Part shown: one piece after another, positions 21,909 through 33,700 of the stretch | How the letters are laid out: the number at the start of each line of letters is the position of its first letter | Numbering within the stretch: the stretch's first letter is position 1 | Origin: Parasponia andersonii | Lineage: Eukaryota > Streptophyta > Magnoliopsida > Rosales > Cannabaceae | Length of the DNA: 64,000 nt | Assembly (NCBI GenBank): GCA_002914805.1 | Contig: JXTB01000478.1 | Coordinates: 242,943 to 306,942, forward strand | Direction: 5' to 3' | Made by a program: the position numbers and the translations under genes | Notes under the pieces: generated by a model | Told to the model about the DNA's origin: nothing | Database searches by the model: none | The model's input: the letters and a program-made list of their open reading frames with translations, nothing else

Positions 21909-24073
21909 ATGTTTCTCTTTCAAATATCTAGTAGTGAAGAACTTAGGGAAAAGAATGCGTTCTCAGGGGAATCGGCATTCTCCAGTATAAGCATTAGCTC
22001 TATAAATCTCGAAGACTATCTTGAGCCACAACCTGAAGTAGAAATAACTGGAACCATGCAAAGTAGTCCTCGTATAGGTGACCTCCCTTAAGACCAATGG
22101 CCTCAACACATTAAGGATGCCCCTGCATTCGCAAGGGGTTATAACTATATAGAAAGAAATCGGTCATATACCGATATAAAGACGAGTTGTACAACAAACA
22201 AGCTCAAAAAGAGTGTATGTGACTACAAAATCGACGTCCCCTTTCGCCTACCCATAGAGTTCAATCGACCACACACACCTCCCCGTAGAACCACCTCATT
22301 CTCAAATGCAGTTCTTAGATGTGGTGTCTACCTCCCACTTCATCCATATATCAAATCGATCGTTGACTATTATAGAGTTGTCCCCATTCAACTAACCCCA
22401 AATACATATAAATATATAGTAAGTTTGTACATATTGTACCACAAATTAGGTTTAGAATCTCCGACACCTGAAGAGTTCACTTGGTTCTACCAAGTGAAGT
22501 CGAACCAACAAAATTCCACCTTTTCCAAGCCAACAAAGGGGCCAAACAAAAAAAAACAACCAAGGAAGCCGAAAAAAAAAGGAAAAAGGGAAAAAACCAA
22601 TTTTTCACTTTAACTACGCGGATAATGGTTTCTTTCAAAACCCTGGTAGGTAACTTTCAGCTTATAGCTCTTTATATAAATATATCAATCTGATCACATT
22701 CGTATGTCATCACAGATAATAAGAAGTGTCCAGGACTTTCCAAAGAATAGCTCGAAAGAATCTACAAAATAAACGACCTTCCAATCGAAGAATTTGATTG
22801 GAAGAAGCTTAGGAAAACTAAGAACCTGGCCACTTGCGGACTGTTCCCAAAGGGAGCCGCTCTTCTATATTCTGCCAACCGTCCAACTAAACCCTCGAGC
22901 TCAAAGAAGAAGCAGAGGAAACAAAAAAAAGCGGGTGCCTTGTCTTCTAAACTCAGGAAACAAAAAGCACCTGCCTCTCCTATCCCAGAACCACCATCTC
23001 CAAAAGCTCCAACACCGCCAATTCCTCAGCAGCAAGAAGATAATTTTTCTGTTATTCCTTCTCTTTGTCGCATTACATACCTCGCATGCTAACTAATCAT
23101 ATTTGTACAGAAATGACAATTGGTAGCAGACTACGAGCACCACCTTCAACACTGGGGTCAATGGTAAAGTCCAAGACACCAGACAACATACCTCCCTCCT
23201 TGACGAAAGGGAAAGAGAAGGTCGACACCTTCAAGAAGCGAAAAGTCGCCTTCGAGGATGTCCCTATAAGCTCATCTCCTTCTCAGCCTTCTAAAACTGC
23301 TAGCCAGCCTGAGCCATCTAAGGAAACAGCCATTTCTTCCAGGGGACCTAGCCAGGCCGACAAGGATGAGGAGCATTTCGCACTCCTTTGCCAACTACCA
23401 GAAAAAGCTGGCTTGAGCGCGGCCTGTATCGACCGCTTCACTTCTGAAGAAGGTTGGGAGAGGATGAAGCAATGACCAGCCAAGGTCGCTTTCAGTGCTG
23501 CGATGAGGATGTTGGCAAATGTAAGCATCTTGTATCTTCACTTTCGACATACTTTTCTTGTACTGATGTGTGCTATATTTTCAGACTGCTGCAGCAGCTG
23601 TTTTGATGTATGACTCGGTCCTTAAATGCATTGAAAATGGCAAAAAGATTAAAGAAATGGCCCAGGCATTCGAGGACTTGAAGAGGACTCGCGGGGAATA
23701 GAAAAATTCCTTTGCGTCGGAGAAGCAACAACTGCATGAGGATTTGGCCAAGGAAAAGCTCAAAAAAGAGAAACTTGAGGAAAAAATCAAAAAACTTGAG
23801 AAGACTATCTCTAAGCATCCGGATATTCTGAAAAAGACGACAAAAGAGGCGGCTCACAAAGCTGTAGAAGAGTTCAGTACCACTGAAGGCAAGGAGCTCG
23901 AAGAAAAGGCCAGCGACATCGCCTCGTCAACCATAATATTCAATATTTTCTACAAGCATCCGGATTTCAACTTTTCCATCCTTGATAAAGATATGGTCAA
24001 GCTTGTCCAGAGCTGGAACGAAACCAAAGCTACAACAAAAACTAAAAACAATGGAGCGAGCACATCTACATAA
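21909..24073 (+). pseudogene. Decayed antisense gene, PF04195-like ('putative gypsy type transposon')
   Basis: Plus-strand coding traces opposite to gag/pol. At 22225-22490 the frame reads GVYLPLHPYIKSIVDYYRVV, then PIQLTPNTYKYIVSLYILYH and PEEFTWFYQVK, followed after a frameshift by FQANKGAKQKK. This is the wording of the N-terminal domain of Pfam PF04195. At 22780-23050 a frame without ATG reads EFDWKKLRKTKNLATCGLFP, then a basic and proline-rich segment. 23125-23475 gives a charged, serine/proline-rich region ending in CIDRFTSEEGWERMKQ before a stop. 23590-24073 is a lysine/glutamate coiled coil (KEKLKKEKLEEKIKKLEKTI) and a tail PDFNFSILDKDMVKL. At least two stops (23473-23475 and 23699-23701) and one frameshift break it. 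Antisense ORFs between integrase and the 3' LTR are known in some Tat-lineage elements; their function is unknown. A captured host gene fragment is less likely. Confidence 0.7.
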
Positions 24074-24812
24074 TTATTTATTTTTTAATTTTACAAAGTT
24101 TCAGACAAATGTGGGCTTATCCTTTTTGCTTTGTAATACTTTTCTTGAATATAGGTGCGAGCTTTAATTTATAGAATTTTTTTTGTCAAATTTTTATTCC
24201 TGCAAAACAATTAAAACACATTACATTGTAATATAAATATGCATAATTTAATCAAGTAGTCAATCACTAGGTGATTGATCGGTATGCTATTGCGATTCGA
24301 ATCCAACTAACTTAAAACGGGTTTTAAGTATTAGAATAGGTTAGGTCGCTTAAGAAAACAGCAAGTATGTGTGATGCGAACTCAATACTATTTTTCAAAA
24401 ATTCCAGGGCAAAATAGAATATAGCAATATATCACATCGAACAATGAACGTTTTGCTTAGTTACTTTGTTGTTCGAGGAAGAAAATTGCGTAATACAATA
24501 TGCTATGGCATGAAGCGAGGAGAAAATCCTAAGATTTTAAGAAATTTTATAAATTCGACAATCTAAAATTCTAACCCCTCTAAATGAACATTTGCATAGT
24601 TCCTTAGGAAGCAAGTAGGAGATAACATTCTAATCCCACTGTCCCCCGAGTATTATGGTGTTCAAAGACTACCATAAAACTATATAAGATGAACAAATAA
24701 AATCGAAGTAATAATCGAAGAAATGACATCTTTATTGATGAATGATGACGAATGACGAATGACAAGATGCCCCCCCAGGTCGTTGAAAATATATAAAGAT
24801 ATACACGAAGAT
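24074..24812. other. Non-coding part of Tat element between pol and antisense gene
   Basis: No coding signal. The stretch 24290-24670 is clearly repeated, diverged, at 54065-54440 in the second Tat element (ATCACATCGAAC, GGAGAAAATCCTAAGATTTT, AATATTTGCATAGTTC-type phrases), showing it belongs to the family. Confidence 0.75.
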
Positions 24813-26007
24813 TTACTGATAATAACGACGAAGTTGTTCTGCATTGCAAGCATGTTCGATTTTTTGTCCACCAGTGCGAGCTAGCTTGTATGTCCCAGGT
24901 CGAATGACGACATCAATAACATATGGTCTTTCCCAAAAAGGTCCAAATACACCAGTACCGTGCTCTTTATTATTAAGTAGAACTTGTCAAAGAATAAGAT
25001 CATTAACTTCAAACTGTTTATTTTTTACTTTAGAATTATAAAATCGAGTAGTACGTTGTTGATATGATGCAATCCGAAGTTGAGACTGCTCGTACCTTTT
25101 TTCCAAAAGATCGAGCTCAATCCTCATCAGTGCATTATTCTGATCTTGCTCATAAGTAGATCATCGTAAAGAGCTCGCACCAATTTCTACTAGCACTATT
25201 GCTTCGTATCCATTAGCTAAAGAGAATGGACTCTCTCCAATAGTGGTTCGTTGAGTGGTGCGATAAGCCCAAAATATTTTAGGAAGCACTTCTGGCCAAA
25301 CTCCTTTGTGCTCTTCTAGTTTTGTCTTTAGGTTCTATTTAAGTATCTTGTTTATAGCTTCGACCTGCCTATTGGCTTGTGGATGAATAACAACAGAGAA
25401 GCTCTTTTTGATGCCTAAGTTGTCGCAGAAGTTACGAAATTCATGGCAATCAAATTGTTTCTCATTCTCAAAAATTATAGTATATGGTATACCATAACGA
25501 CAGATTATAGATTTGTAAATAAAATCTATCATCTTTTTTGCGGAAATAGTACTCAAGGCTTCAGCTTCTGTTAACTTGCTGAAATAATCGACTGCGACCA
25601 CTGCATACTTCAATCCACCTCACGCCAATAGAAGTATTCCGATAATATCAATTCCCTATACTGCAAATGGCCATGGACTAGTCATTAAAGTTAGAGGAAC
25701 ATGTGGCATTCTAGGAACAATTGCAAATCATTGACATTTGTCACATCTCTCGCAACTGCCTGCCCCTTGAATGATTTCCGTATATTCCTTCGTGAATTTC
25801 CCTCATAATGTAGTGTACTTTTTCTTCATCAACATATAATAATAACGGTGAGCTAAAACTTCTTCGATAAAGTTTCCCATCATAGATGATATAACGAGCT
25901 GCCTTCATTCGAAGTCGCTTTGCATCATCTTTGCTTTCAAGAAGATCGCCATTTTGTAGATACTTCATTATAGGATCCATCCACAATGGTTTTCTATCAA
26001 ACGACAT
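24813..26007 (-). pseudogene. Integrase region of Tat element copy 1
   Basis: Minus-strand pol 3' end. 25741-26007 gives the lead-in to the zinc-binding region (MREIHEGIYGNHSRGRQLREM). 25335-25613 is the catalytic core: VAVDYFSKLTEAEAL carries the first aspartate, the second site reads IIFENEKQFD where IVSDNGxQF is expected (Asp to Glu), and ANRQVEAINKILK carries the glutamate. 24813-25330 is the C-terminal part (FWAYRTTQRTTIGESPF, LARTGGQKIEHACNAEQLRR), with a stop near 25160. The domain would insert the element's cDNA. Stops and the changed active site make it inactive. Confidence 0.88.
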
Positions 26008-26220
26008 GGTAACTTAGGGCTCTATTTCGATACTTGGTTTTGCAAGAAATTCAACAGGAACCACTTTTAATAATTCTGCGTCTTTCGTTAAAGCGAGCTT
26101 AGCTAGAGTATCTTCTCGAGTATTCTTAATGCGAGGAAGAAGTTGAATGTTATAAGCAGTAAATGTCGAGAACAGTCATTGTACCTCCTGTAAGTAGGTC
26201 ATCATTCTTCCTCCTCTTAC

Positions 26221-26604
26221 TTAATAATCGCTGATCACTTGACAAACAATCAACTGAGAATCACGGTATACCTCAATCAACTCGACCTTTATTTCTTGTG
26301 CGAGCTTTAGCCCAGCTATTAGTACTTCATATTCTACCTCATTGTTCGATGCTAGAAATTCGAAGCGAAGTGCACAATAAATATTATGCTCTTCAGGACT
26401 AATTAGTACTAAGCCCACACCAGCTCCATTCTCGTTTGACGATCCATCGACGTAAAGTTTCCACAATCTTGATAAATCTATAGCAGGTATTTCGATCACT
26501 TCTGTGAGAAGATTGATATCATATGTGAACTCTGCAATAAAATCTGCGAGAGCTTGACCTTTAATCGCAGTGCGAGATTGAAAATTGATGTCAAATTGAC
26601 TCAA
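26221..26604 (-). pseudogene. Second (archaeal-type) RNase H of Tat element copy 1
   Basis: Open for 127 codons: ALADFIAEFTYD, then LWKLYVDGSSNENGAGVGLVL with the first catalytic Asp, LASNNEVEYEVLIAGLKLA with the catalytic Glu (consensus NNEAEYEAL), and RDSQLIVCQVISDY with the third acidic residue. This extra RNase H next to the usual Gypsy one marks the Tat lineage. 26020-26220 continues the domain with stops. Confidence 0.9.
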
Positions 26605-26655
26605 CTCAACAGACCAGTTAAGTAGTCATCCTAAAGCCTCAGGTTTTTGAAGAAC

Positions 26656-26931
26656 CTATTTTAATAGAAAATTCATGAAAACTTTGATAGAGTGTACTTG
26701 AAAATAAGGTCGAAACTTCCTAGATGTGACGATGAGTGCTAATGCCAACTTTTCCATCTCTGGATATCTTGTTTCGGCATCAAGTAATCTTTTACTTACG
26801 TAATATATAGGTCGTTGTATATTTTCTTCTTCTCGAATTAACGCAACACTTGTCATATATTTAGAAACAGTGAGATACAAGTATAACTCTTCCCCTAGGT
26901 TTGGCTTCGACAAGAGTGGAGGAGAACCCAA
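26656..26931 (-). pseudogene. Gypsy RNase H of Tat element copy 1
   Basis: Open stretch LYLYLTVSKYMTSVALIREE, RPIYYVSKRLLDAETRYPE and LALALIVTSRKFRPYFQVHS is the standard Gypsy RNase H region after the reverse transcriptase. Stop codons lie on both sides, so it is a fragment of a formerly continuous polyprotein. Confidence 0.9.
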
Positions 26932-27815
26932 GTGTGTTTTTAATTCTTGGAACGACTGTTCGCATTATTCCATCCACTCAAATCTCTTCGAACCCTTCAA
27001 TACTTCGAAGAATAGTTGGCATTTATCAGTTAATCTGGATACAAATTGACTTAGTGCATCCACTCTTCCCGTCAGACTCTGCACATCTTTGGGTTTACGA
27101 GGGGATTACATATCGATTAGTGCTTGTATCTTCTGAGGATTAGCTTCGATACCTCGTTGATTGACGATGAACCCCAGAAATTTTCCAAATCCTACTCCGA
27201 AAGCGCACTTCTAGGGGTTCAGCTTCATCTAATATTTCCAAAGAATTTTGAACATCTTATCAAGGTGCTTGACATGATCTTCAGCTTTCTTAGACTTTAC
27301 CAACATGTCATCAACATATACCTCCATTGGCTTGTCAATTTATTTTGCAAACATCATATTGACAAGATACTGATAAGTCGCTCCTACGTTGATGAGTCCG
27401 AAGGGCATCTTCTTGTAACAATACAATCCTCAATTAGTGATGAATGAGGTATGCTCTTCATCTAGTTCGTACATGGGGATTTGATTGTATCCAGAATACG
27501 CGTCCATAAAGCTTAAAAGTTCATGCCCCGATGTCGCATCTACAAGCTGGTCGATTCTTGGAAGGGGAAAACTGTCCTTCGGGCATGCTTCGTTGAGGTC
27601 GTGAAATCGATACAAGTTCTCCACTTCCCGTTGGGTTTCTTTACCAAAACTGGGTTAGTAAGCCAGTTCAGGTAAAAAGATTCCCTGATGAATCCAATTT
27701 CGAGCAACTTCTCTACCTCCTCTTTTAATGCGACATAGCGTTCTGGATTCATGGCTCTTCTTTTCTGTCGTACAGGCTTCTTTGTTGTTTCTATGTTAAG
27801 GCAATAGCTCATGAC
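26932..27815 (-). pseudogene. Reverse transcriptase of Tat element copy 1
   Basis: Minus strand, several frames. 27540-27812: KKPVRQKRRAMNPERYVALK, then LVKKPNGKWRTCIDF. 27430-27624: DLNEACPKDSFPLPRIDQLV, then LLSFMDAYSGYNQIPM and EEHTSFITN. The YxDD region lies near 27300-27330 in a frame with stops on both sides. The N-terminal edge at about 27815 is a breakpoint: the protease that should precede it in the same orientation is found inverted right behind it. Confidence 0.88.
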
Positions 27816-27819
27816 ATTC

Positions 27820-28415
27820 GGATGTATTGGTCGATAATGGAAGTGCTGTCGATATCCTATACTATGACGTCTTCAAGAAGATGGGATTGAATGAAAGCGA
27901 CCTAAAGCCCGCTGTCACTCCACTTTACGGATTCACTGGTAATAGTGTAATGCCTACGGGTATGATTGAGTTAATGGTCAACATTGGAACTTATCCTAGG
28001 GTATCAACGATAATGACTCCATTCTTAGTTATAGATTGCCCCTCTGCATTCAATGCTGTACTAGGAAAACCAACACTAAGGGAACTTCGAGCAGTCATTT
28101 CAATCTACCACCTCGCTATGAAGTTCCCGACTAAACATGGAGTAAGTGAAGTGCAAGGCAACCAATATGACGCGCAGACTTGTTATAATAATTCTTTAAA
28201 GCTCACAGCAAAAGATATGGCACCTTGCACAATGATGGTCCAGCTACGAGATAAAGCGTCAATTGAAGACCTCGACCCTCTAAAAATTGATGAAAAGGTC
28301 AAGACTGGACCTATAGAAGACTTGGAAGATTTGTCGATTGACAGGTCTTCAAAGGTTCTAAAAATTGGAGCGAAGTTTTAAGGACCCATGCAAGCTTCTT
28401 TGGTTGCTTTTTTTG
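27820..28415 (+). pseudogene. Protease segment of Tat element copy 1, inverted
   Basis: Open frame at 27827-28381 on the plus strand, 184 codons without a stop. LVDNGSAVDILYYDVFKKMG holds the retropepsin-type catalytic Asp (D-N-G-S for the usual D-S/T-G), followed by YPRVSTIMTPFLVID, AFNAVLGKPTLRELRAVIS and MKFPTKHGVSEVQGNQ, the usual Gypsy protease-to-RT linker. Gag and RT on both sides are on the minus strand, and in the second element (57000-57720) the same region is on the minus strand, so about 600 bases were inverted here. Compared with copy 2, the nucleocapsid end of gag (the part equivalent to 57720-58130) is missing next to it. The intact frame shows the segment has decayed less than its neighbours or is younger. 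Confidence 0.9.
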
Positions 28416-28419
28416 TTTT

Positions 28420-29900
28420 AGCTACTTCTCAGTTGATTGTTCGTTACTTCTTTTGTTGGATTTCTTGTTATTATTGTTGTTGGTTGTGGTCGTATTTTTA
28501 GCAGCATCTTTTCCTCCTTCCTTCTTCGTCTTATGAAGATTCTTGTGTGAAGATTTCACCCTCAGATATCGGCCAACTCTTCGATAGAAGTCTTCAAGGG
28601 TTCTGCATTCTCGCTCAAGTAACTCTTCCTAGAGTTTAATCTCCGGTTGCACCTAGCCATCATTAGAGTTAAAATTCCTTCTTCAGGTGGGTTGTTGACC
28701 TTTGCCAACTCTGAGGTAAGGCAGTTGAGATAAGATCGTAGAGTTTTCTCCTGACCTTGCCGAATAGCAGACTGATTGACAAGTGAAACAGTAAAATTCT
28801 TCGCAGCCTGGGATTGCCTCAAGAACGTAGTCTGAAGTTGTTTCCAGGACGAGATTGAACCAGACTTAAGTCATTAGAACCACTTCTTCGCTGCTCCTGT
28901 GAGAGTTACAGCAAAACATCTACAACGTGCGAGATCATCGACACGATGAAATTCCATCGGGGTCGCTGAAGTGATCCATATGATCCTGTGGATCAGTTTT
29001 CTCATCAAAAGTGTTTATGGTGGGAAGTTTGAATCCAACAGGTAAGGCAATAGCTCAAACTTCCTCACTGAATGACGATTGACGATACCCATCAGTGAGC
29101 TCATCGTCCCAACCAGCAAGTGCATCTAATGCAATCCTCAAATTATGAATATCGACATTCGGAGGGAGAGTATTATCTCTGACTGGTGGCAAGGGTGGCC
29201 TTTGATCGTTATCACGATATAAAGCATGTTGGTCTGGCAGGATCTGCTGCGACCTTTGTGAAGATTCCAATGTAATAATGCGATGAGGTTGACTTCGGTC
29301 GTTATGATATGATGTGGATCGTTTATGACTACGTCGTTATTCTAGGTGTTGTCTTAGGTCTGTAGGATTCTGTCTTGACTCCCTACTAATCTTTTCAAAG
29401 ACGTTCCTCGATTGACATTATTGCTCGTTGTTTAGACAATCACGATTGATGATTGCTCTCCGAGAAGATTGTCCATGATCACGATCAGTACTCGGACTCT
29501 CAGTACCAGATTCCAGAGGTAAATCTTTGACCTTGCTTTTTCCTTTCGAGGTGCGATCTCCATGACGCTCCTACTGGGCTCTGTACTGGTTGTGGTTTCC
29601 TGTCTCTAGGCTCTGAATTCCTCTATCATGTAGTTGAGTAAGACATTCTCTGGGACGTTCATGTTATAGTGGAGTCACTATCTTTCCCTCAGCAAGTCGT
29701 TGTAGAGAATCATTAATCTGATTAGTAATTTACTGAAGGTTCACTAGTGCCTCATCCATGCGATCCTGTCTCTAGACAATATTTTTTGGTGCGGTCACGG
29801 CAAGCTGATCCTGAGCAGGATCGATCTATGCAGCAACAGTGTTTTGGGGTTGGATTTGGTTAGTTCCGTTGTTTCTAGTAGTGTTTCTGGTGTTTGCCAT
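28420..29900 (-). pseudogene. gag of Tat element copy 1
   Basis: Starts at the ATG at 29898-29900 (MANTRNTTRNNGTNQIQPQ), just inside the 5' LTR and PBS. Recognisable later parts: 29055-29270 (NLRIALDALAGWDDELTDGY) and 28562-28822 (EKTLRSYLNCLTSELAKVNN, EEGILTLMMARCN), the conserved structural-protein domain, then a lysine-rich end with an Asn run near 28450. Many stops. Gag forms the virus-like particle of the element. Confidence 0.85.
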
Positions 29901-29940
29901 TGTTAAAGAAGTGAAATTGACAAACTTTTTACTGGAATAG

Positions 29941-29959
29941 CCCTCCTTCTAGAGCCAAT
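29941..29959 (-). promoter_or_regulatory. Primer-binding-site region of Tat element copy 1
   Basis: On the minus strand, right after the 5' LTR end (CCGTCAACA), the sequence reads ATTGGCTCTAGAAGGAGGG. The matching site in the second element reads ATTGGTGCTAAATAGAGG. This is where a tRNA would prime; I do not assign the tRNA. Confidence 0.65.
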
Positions 29960-30551
29960 TGTTGACGGAGATTTTGTCAACAAGTAATTTAGGAAATTAC
30001 AAGATGTGGTTTGTATGCGAAAAGGATTAATAAATTAATGCAAATAAAAAAACAAGAATTTTATAGTTGTTCAGCCCCAAAAATGATGAGCCTACGTTCA
30101 TTGTTCTTCACTATTTTCTGGAGAATTACAAGAATTTCTTTAAGTCTCAAGGTGAAAATCCAGAGAAAGAGAGTGATACCGAATGTAGCTAGAAGTTTTT
30201 TTTATAAAAAAACACAGAGCCCCCCACATAGAGAAGAGAGGCGCACAGTGTCCCAAAAATAAAAAAACGGAAAAGTGTATACACAAAAAACAAAACGAAA
30301 AAAAAAATAAAAGGAGAAAAAAACAAAAAGAAAAAAAGAGAGAGATCCCCGCACAAAAACGTGTTCATAGTTTTTTAGAAAACACCCGCGAGAAAAAGCG
30401 AGATAAAATCCCCTTCACACACGGCGCACACAAAACATACGAAGAAGAGCGCACATTACGCACAAAAAAACTCACATGACACCACACACATCAAAACAGA
30501 GGCGAAAACTCTCTCTCTGGAATAGACAAGAACATAAAAGTTAGACAACAC
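29960..30551 (-). repeat. 5' LTR of Tat element copy 1, second half corrupted
   Basis: Plus-strand reading begins TGTTGACGGAGATTTTGTC and follows the 3' LTR closely up to about 30200. After that the order of the LTR can still be followed (for example AAGTTAGACAACAC at 30538-30551 against AAGTTTTAGACTGCACAACA in the 3' LTR) but most T positions have become A or another base. Length, about 592, agrees with the other LTR. Confidence 0.8.
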
Positions 30552-30755
30552 AAAAAAATCAAAAAAAAAAAAAAAAATTATAAAAAAAAAAGAGCACAAG
30601 ATTCCCTCTTGGCGAAAAGCGCGCGCACATAAAAAATATATCAAAATTACACCCAAAAAAAAACGAGAGGAAAAAAAACACACACACGAGCATAAGAGAA
30701 TACACAACACAAAACAGCAGAACAACAAAATAAAAAAAAAAAAGAGATGAAAAAA
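30200..30755. other. T-depleted stretch, probably corrupted sequence
   Basis: Some 60-base lines here have only two T, while flanking DNA is about one-third T. The region covers the second half of an LTR and about 200 bases beyond it, and the LTR half can be aligned to its sister copy only if T is allowed to turn into other bases. Base composition returns to normal near 30760. Confidence 0.75.
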
Positions 30756-33700
30756 TGTGCTAAAAACTCACAAAAATATATATATACTGATCTATACAAC
30801 ATAATAAATTAGTCTTCAATAAATCTTAATTCTTAAAACAATATATCAAGAAACCAGCATCTAATTAAGAGGGAATATCTCTCATTCTATATAAATTTTA
30901 TGGGAAAAAAACCAAGACGGTAGAGCCTGATATATTGCAAAATAAAATCCTAATTCTGTTTGTCTTCATTTGTCAAAAGAACTGTACTAGATAAAATTTT
31001 GGGAAAATAATAAGCTAGCTTCTATGTATACACATAACTATGATCATATCTGAAATTGCATAATAGTTACATTCTTTTTTCTTAAAAAAATTTATTTTAT
31101 CTCCAACAATGGTCTTCTTCTTTTTACTTGTTAAAGAGTGTATTTCTTTTTGCTAGAAAAGTATGTACTTAAAAGTAATTTCATCGAGAGTTATCTTTGT
31201 AATAGAAAATGTTAATAAAACAATGTGTGGAGAGAGGAAATAGAGGAGTGGTAATAGACTCACCCCTTAATAAATGCTCTCAACTCAAAAATGATATCTA
31301 AATGACCCAATTAAATAACTATTGAAAATAAATACTAAAATTGCCCATATCAAAATCTTTTTTTTTTTCCTATGTTAATTTCTTTTGTTAATTAAGAGGA
31401 TTTTAAACTATTTTTCAAAATTTATGAGAATTTCGGGAGAAGAACTTTATAACTATTAACGGGAAATTATCCTCAAGTAGTCCATTTATACACTCGGTAT
31501 ATTTGTATTTTCCCTGTTATAATATTGAAGAATGCAATCATGTCTACAAAATAGGAAAAATGAAAACAACAACAACAGTGATAATGATGATAATAAATCT
31601 TGGATCAGAATTGCGAAGGGAAACCATGCGATACCTGTTATCATCTATTGTTTTTTATTTTATTTTTTTCCCCAAGTTATGCAGATTTCTCAAATTTGCC
31701 CCTGAACGATGAAAAATATCAAATTCCTCCCTGAACCTCTAAAATTGTCAATTCTTCCATTTAAGGAACGGAAAACACCATTTTTGAGAATTTAAGAGTG
31801 TTTGTTCACAATTTAAGCCAAAATTGATTACCCCTACCCCCAATTTTTTTAGGCACCCTTTTTCAGCATTCTTTATTTCATACCTTCCTCTTTCCTTTGT
31901 AGCGAGCCATAAACTAGTAAGGTTTTTTTTTCCCCAAAGTTGAAGAGATTTTTAGGGCACTATTTCTTCCAAATTCTTCAACTTTTCTTAAACTTAACCC
32001 AACATTCACACGTCTAAGGAGAGGTTGAAGAAGAAATAAATTGGCAGAAATGGTCAACAAATTAACCCTCTTAAATTCTTAAAAAATGGCCTTTAGCGTT
32101 CCTTTAACAGATGAGTTGATGTTCTTAGGTTATTCGTCGTAAAGTTAGAGAAAAGTATGATAATGTATTAATTAATTTAGGATTTATATTTTGTCCACAC
32201 TCTTGCTATGATCCAATCAATGTTACAAAACTCCATTGGAAATTAAACCATATTGTAAATCAAGAATATGACTAAACCTACAGTCAAGTACTTATCATTT
32301 TACTTGTGGTCATATATCGTTGAGCAATGGAAAGTTCATATGATAAGCAATATTATTAGTGATTTTTATGCCTTCATCATTTTGCACTATGGCCATCTTT
32401 CTCAACCGCTCATTGGCTACTTAACAAAATACAAGCAAGACGATGCCTTATCTAATGAGATCATATTATTATAGCATCGTAATGACTGTTACAATATTAT
32501 TATAACAATTAACTTTCATCTGAAAAATAGATTAACTTTGACCCATCAAATAGATTCTGTGCTTCAGTCATGGCCCATAATTATATATACGCATATATCT
32601 AGTATGTCATAAATGAAACCAAAGTACTAAACAACGAAAACAATTATTTGCAAATTGCAAGTGCAATCCTGGAAATTCAACGCAGCTCTCCGTCAGTAGT
32701 TACAACAAGCTCCATCAAGCATAGCAAGACCATTTTCTCCAACTCTATGGGATCTTTTCTAATAAATAAACACAAATATAGAGAAAAAGGGGTTTGAAAA
32801 TCTTTTAAGATAAGAGATTGATGATCCAGACGGGCTACGGCTGGCTCTTTTCAGTGTTCGGGGGTTAACTAATTTAGGACGACATTTCCACCAGCTACAA
32901 AAATTCATTGAAAAAAGACATTTCCATTTTATAAGATAAGCTCAAGCTCACGGGAAGGTCTTTAAAATAAAAAATATATATATTAGGGGATAAAAAATTC
33001 ATGTGTACCAAACAAAAAAAAAAAAAAGAAAATTAATCAAAATGTTTTACCGGAATATTTAATAAATAATGTTAGAATCATAACTTACACACTATTTTTT
33101 TTATCACAACTAATATAACAAGTGAGTTATCATTCTTAGATTATTATTTATTTGAATCAAGTTGCACGTTATTAAATTGAGGAAAATTCTAGTGTAGGAG
33201 GGATAAAATCCCTTCTACGGACAAGAAGACTTTTTACTGCATCCGATGAAATCAGAGAGATGTTAAAATAGGAGTCCATGCAATAGAAGTTATACCATAG
33301 AACATACAATTGTGCTCTATCATCTTCAACCTATGTGATTTGCATTTGAAAAAAAAAAATGATAATGAATTTGAATGTTCAATCGCTTTGGTCCTATGAG
33401 AAAGGAAACAAAACTCTCAAAAAAGTGAAGAAAAAAGAAATAGAAAAAAATAATCTAGTAATCAAAATATTAATGGTATTTATTATACCCTAAAGAATTG
33501 ACATTTCTCAAGTCTTATTTCCTTGAATCTTTTTGAGTTTATGTTTCTTTGAATTTGCGTTTGATTTATTTATGCAAGCTGATTGTTGTCTTATCTTATC
33601 ACTAGATTTGACTAAAGTTTATACTTTTGGAATAAAATATATAGATGTGGATCTAGATTAAGAAAATGACATTTTTTTAATTTTATGATGAATGATATTA

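Larger units (their letters stand above)
18102..30551 (-). mobile_element. Ty3/Gypsy LTR retrotransposon, Tat lineage (copy 1, decayed)
   Basis: About 12.4 kb on the minus strand, bounded by related LTRs at 18102-18682 (3') and 29960-30551 (5'). In minus-strand order: PBS region, gag, (displaced protease), reverse transcriptase, Gypsy RNase H, a second RNase H, integrase, then a long 3' region with an antisense gene, then the polypurine tract. Two RNase H domains in a row are diagnostic of the plant Tat lineage, by established knowledge of Gypsy classification. Every ORF has stops or frameshifts, so the copy cannot move by itself. The LTR consensus starts TGTTGACGGAGG in plus-strand reading. 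No target-site duplication was found: the 5 bases before 18102 do not match those after the corrupted 5' LTR. Nested inside are a foreign LTR (18730-20770) and an inverted protease segment. Confidence 0.93.
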
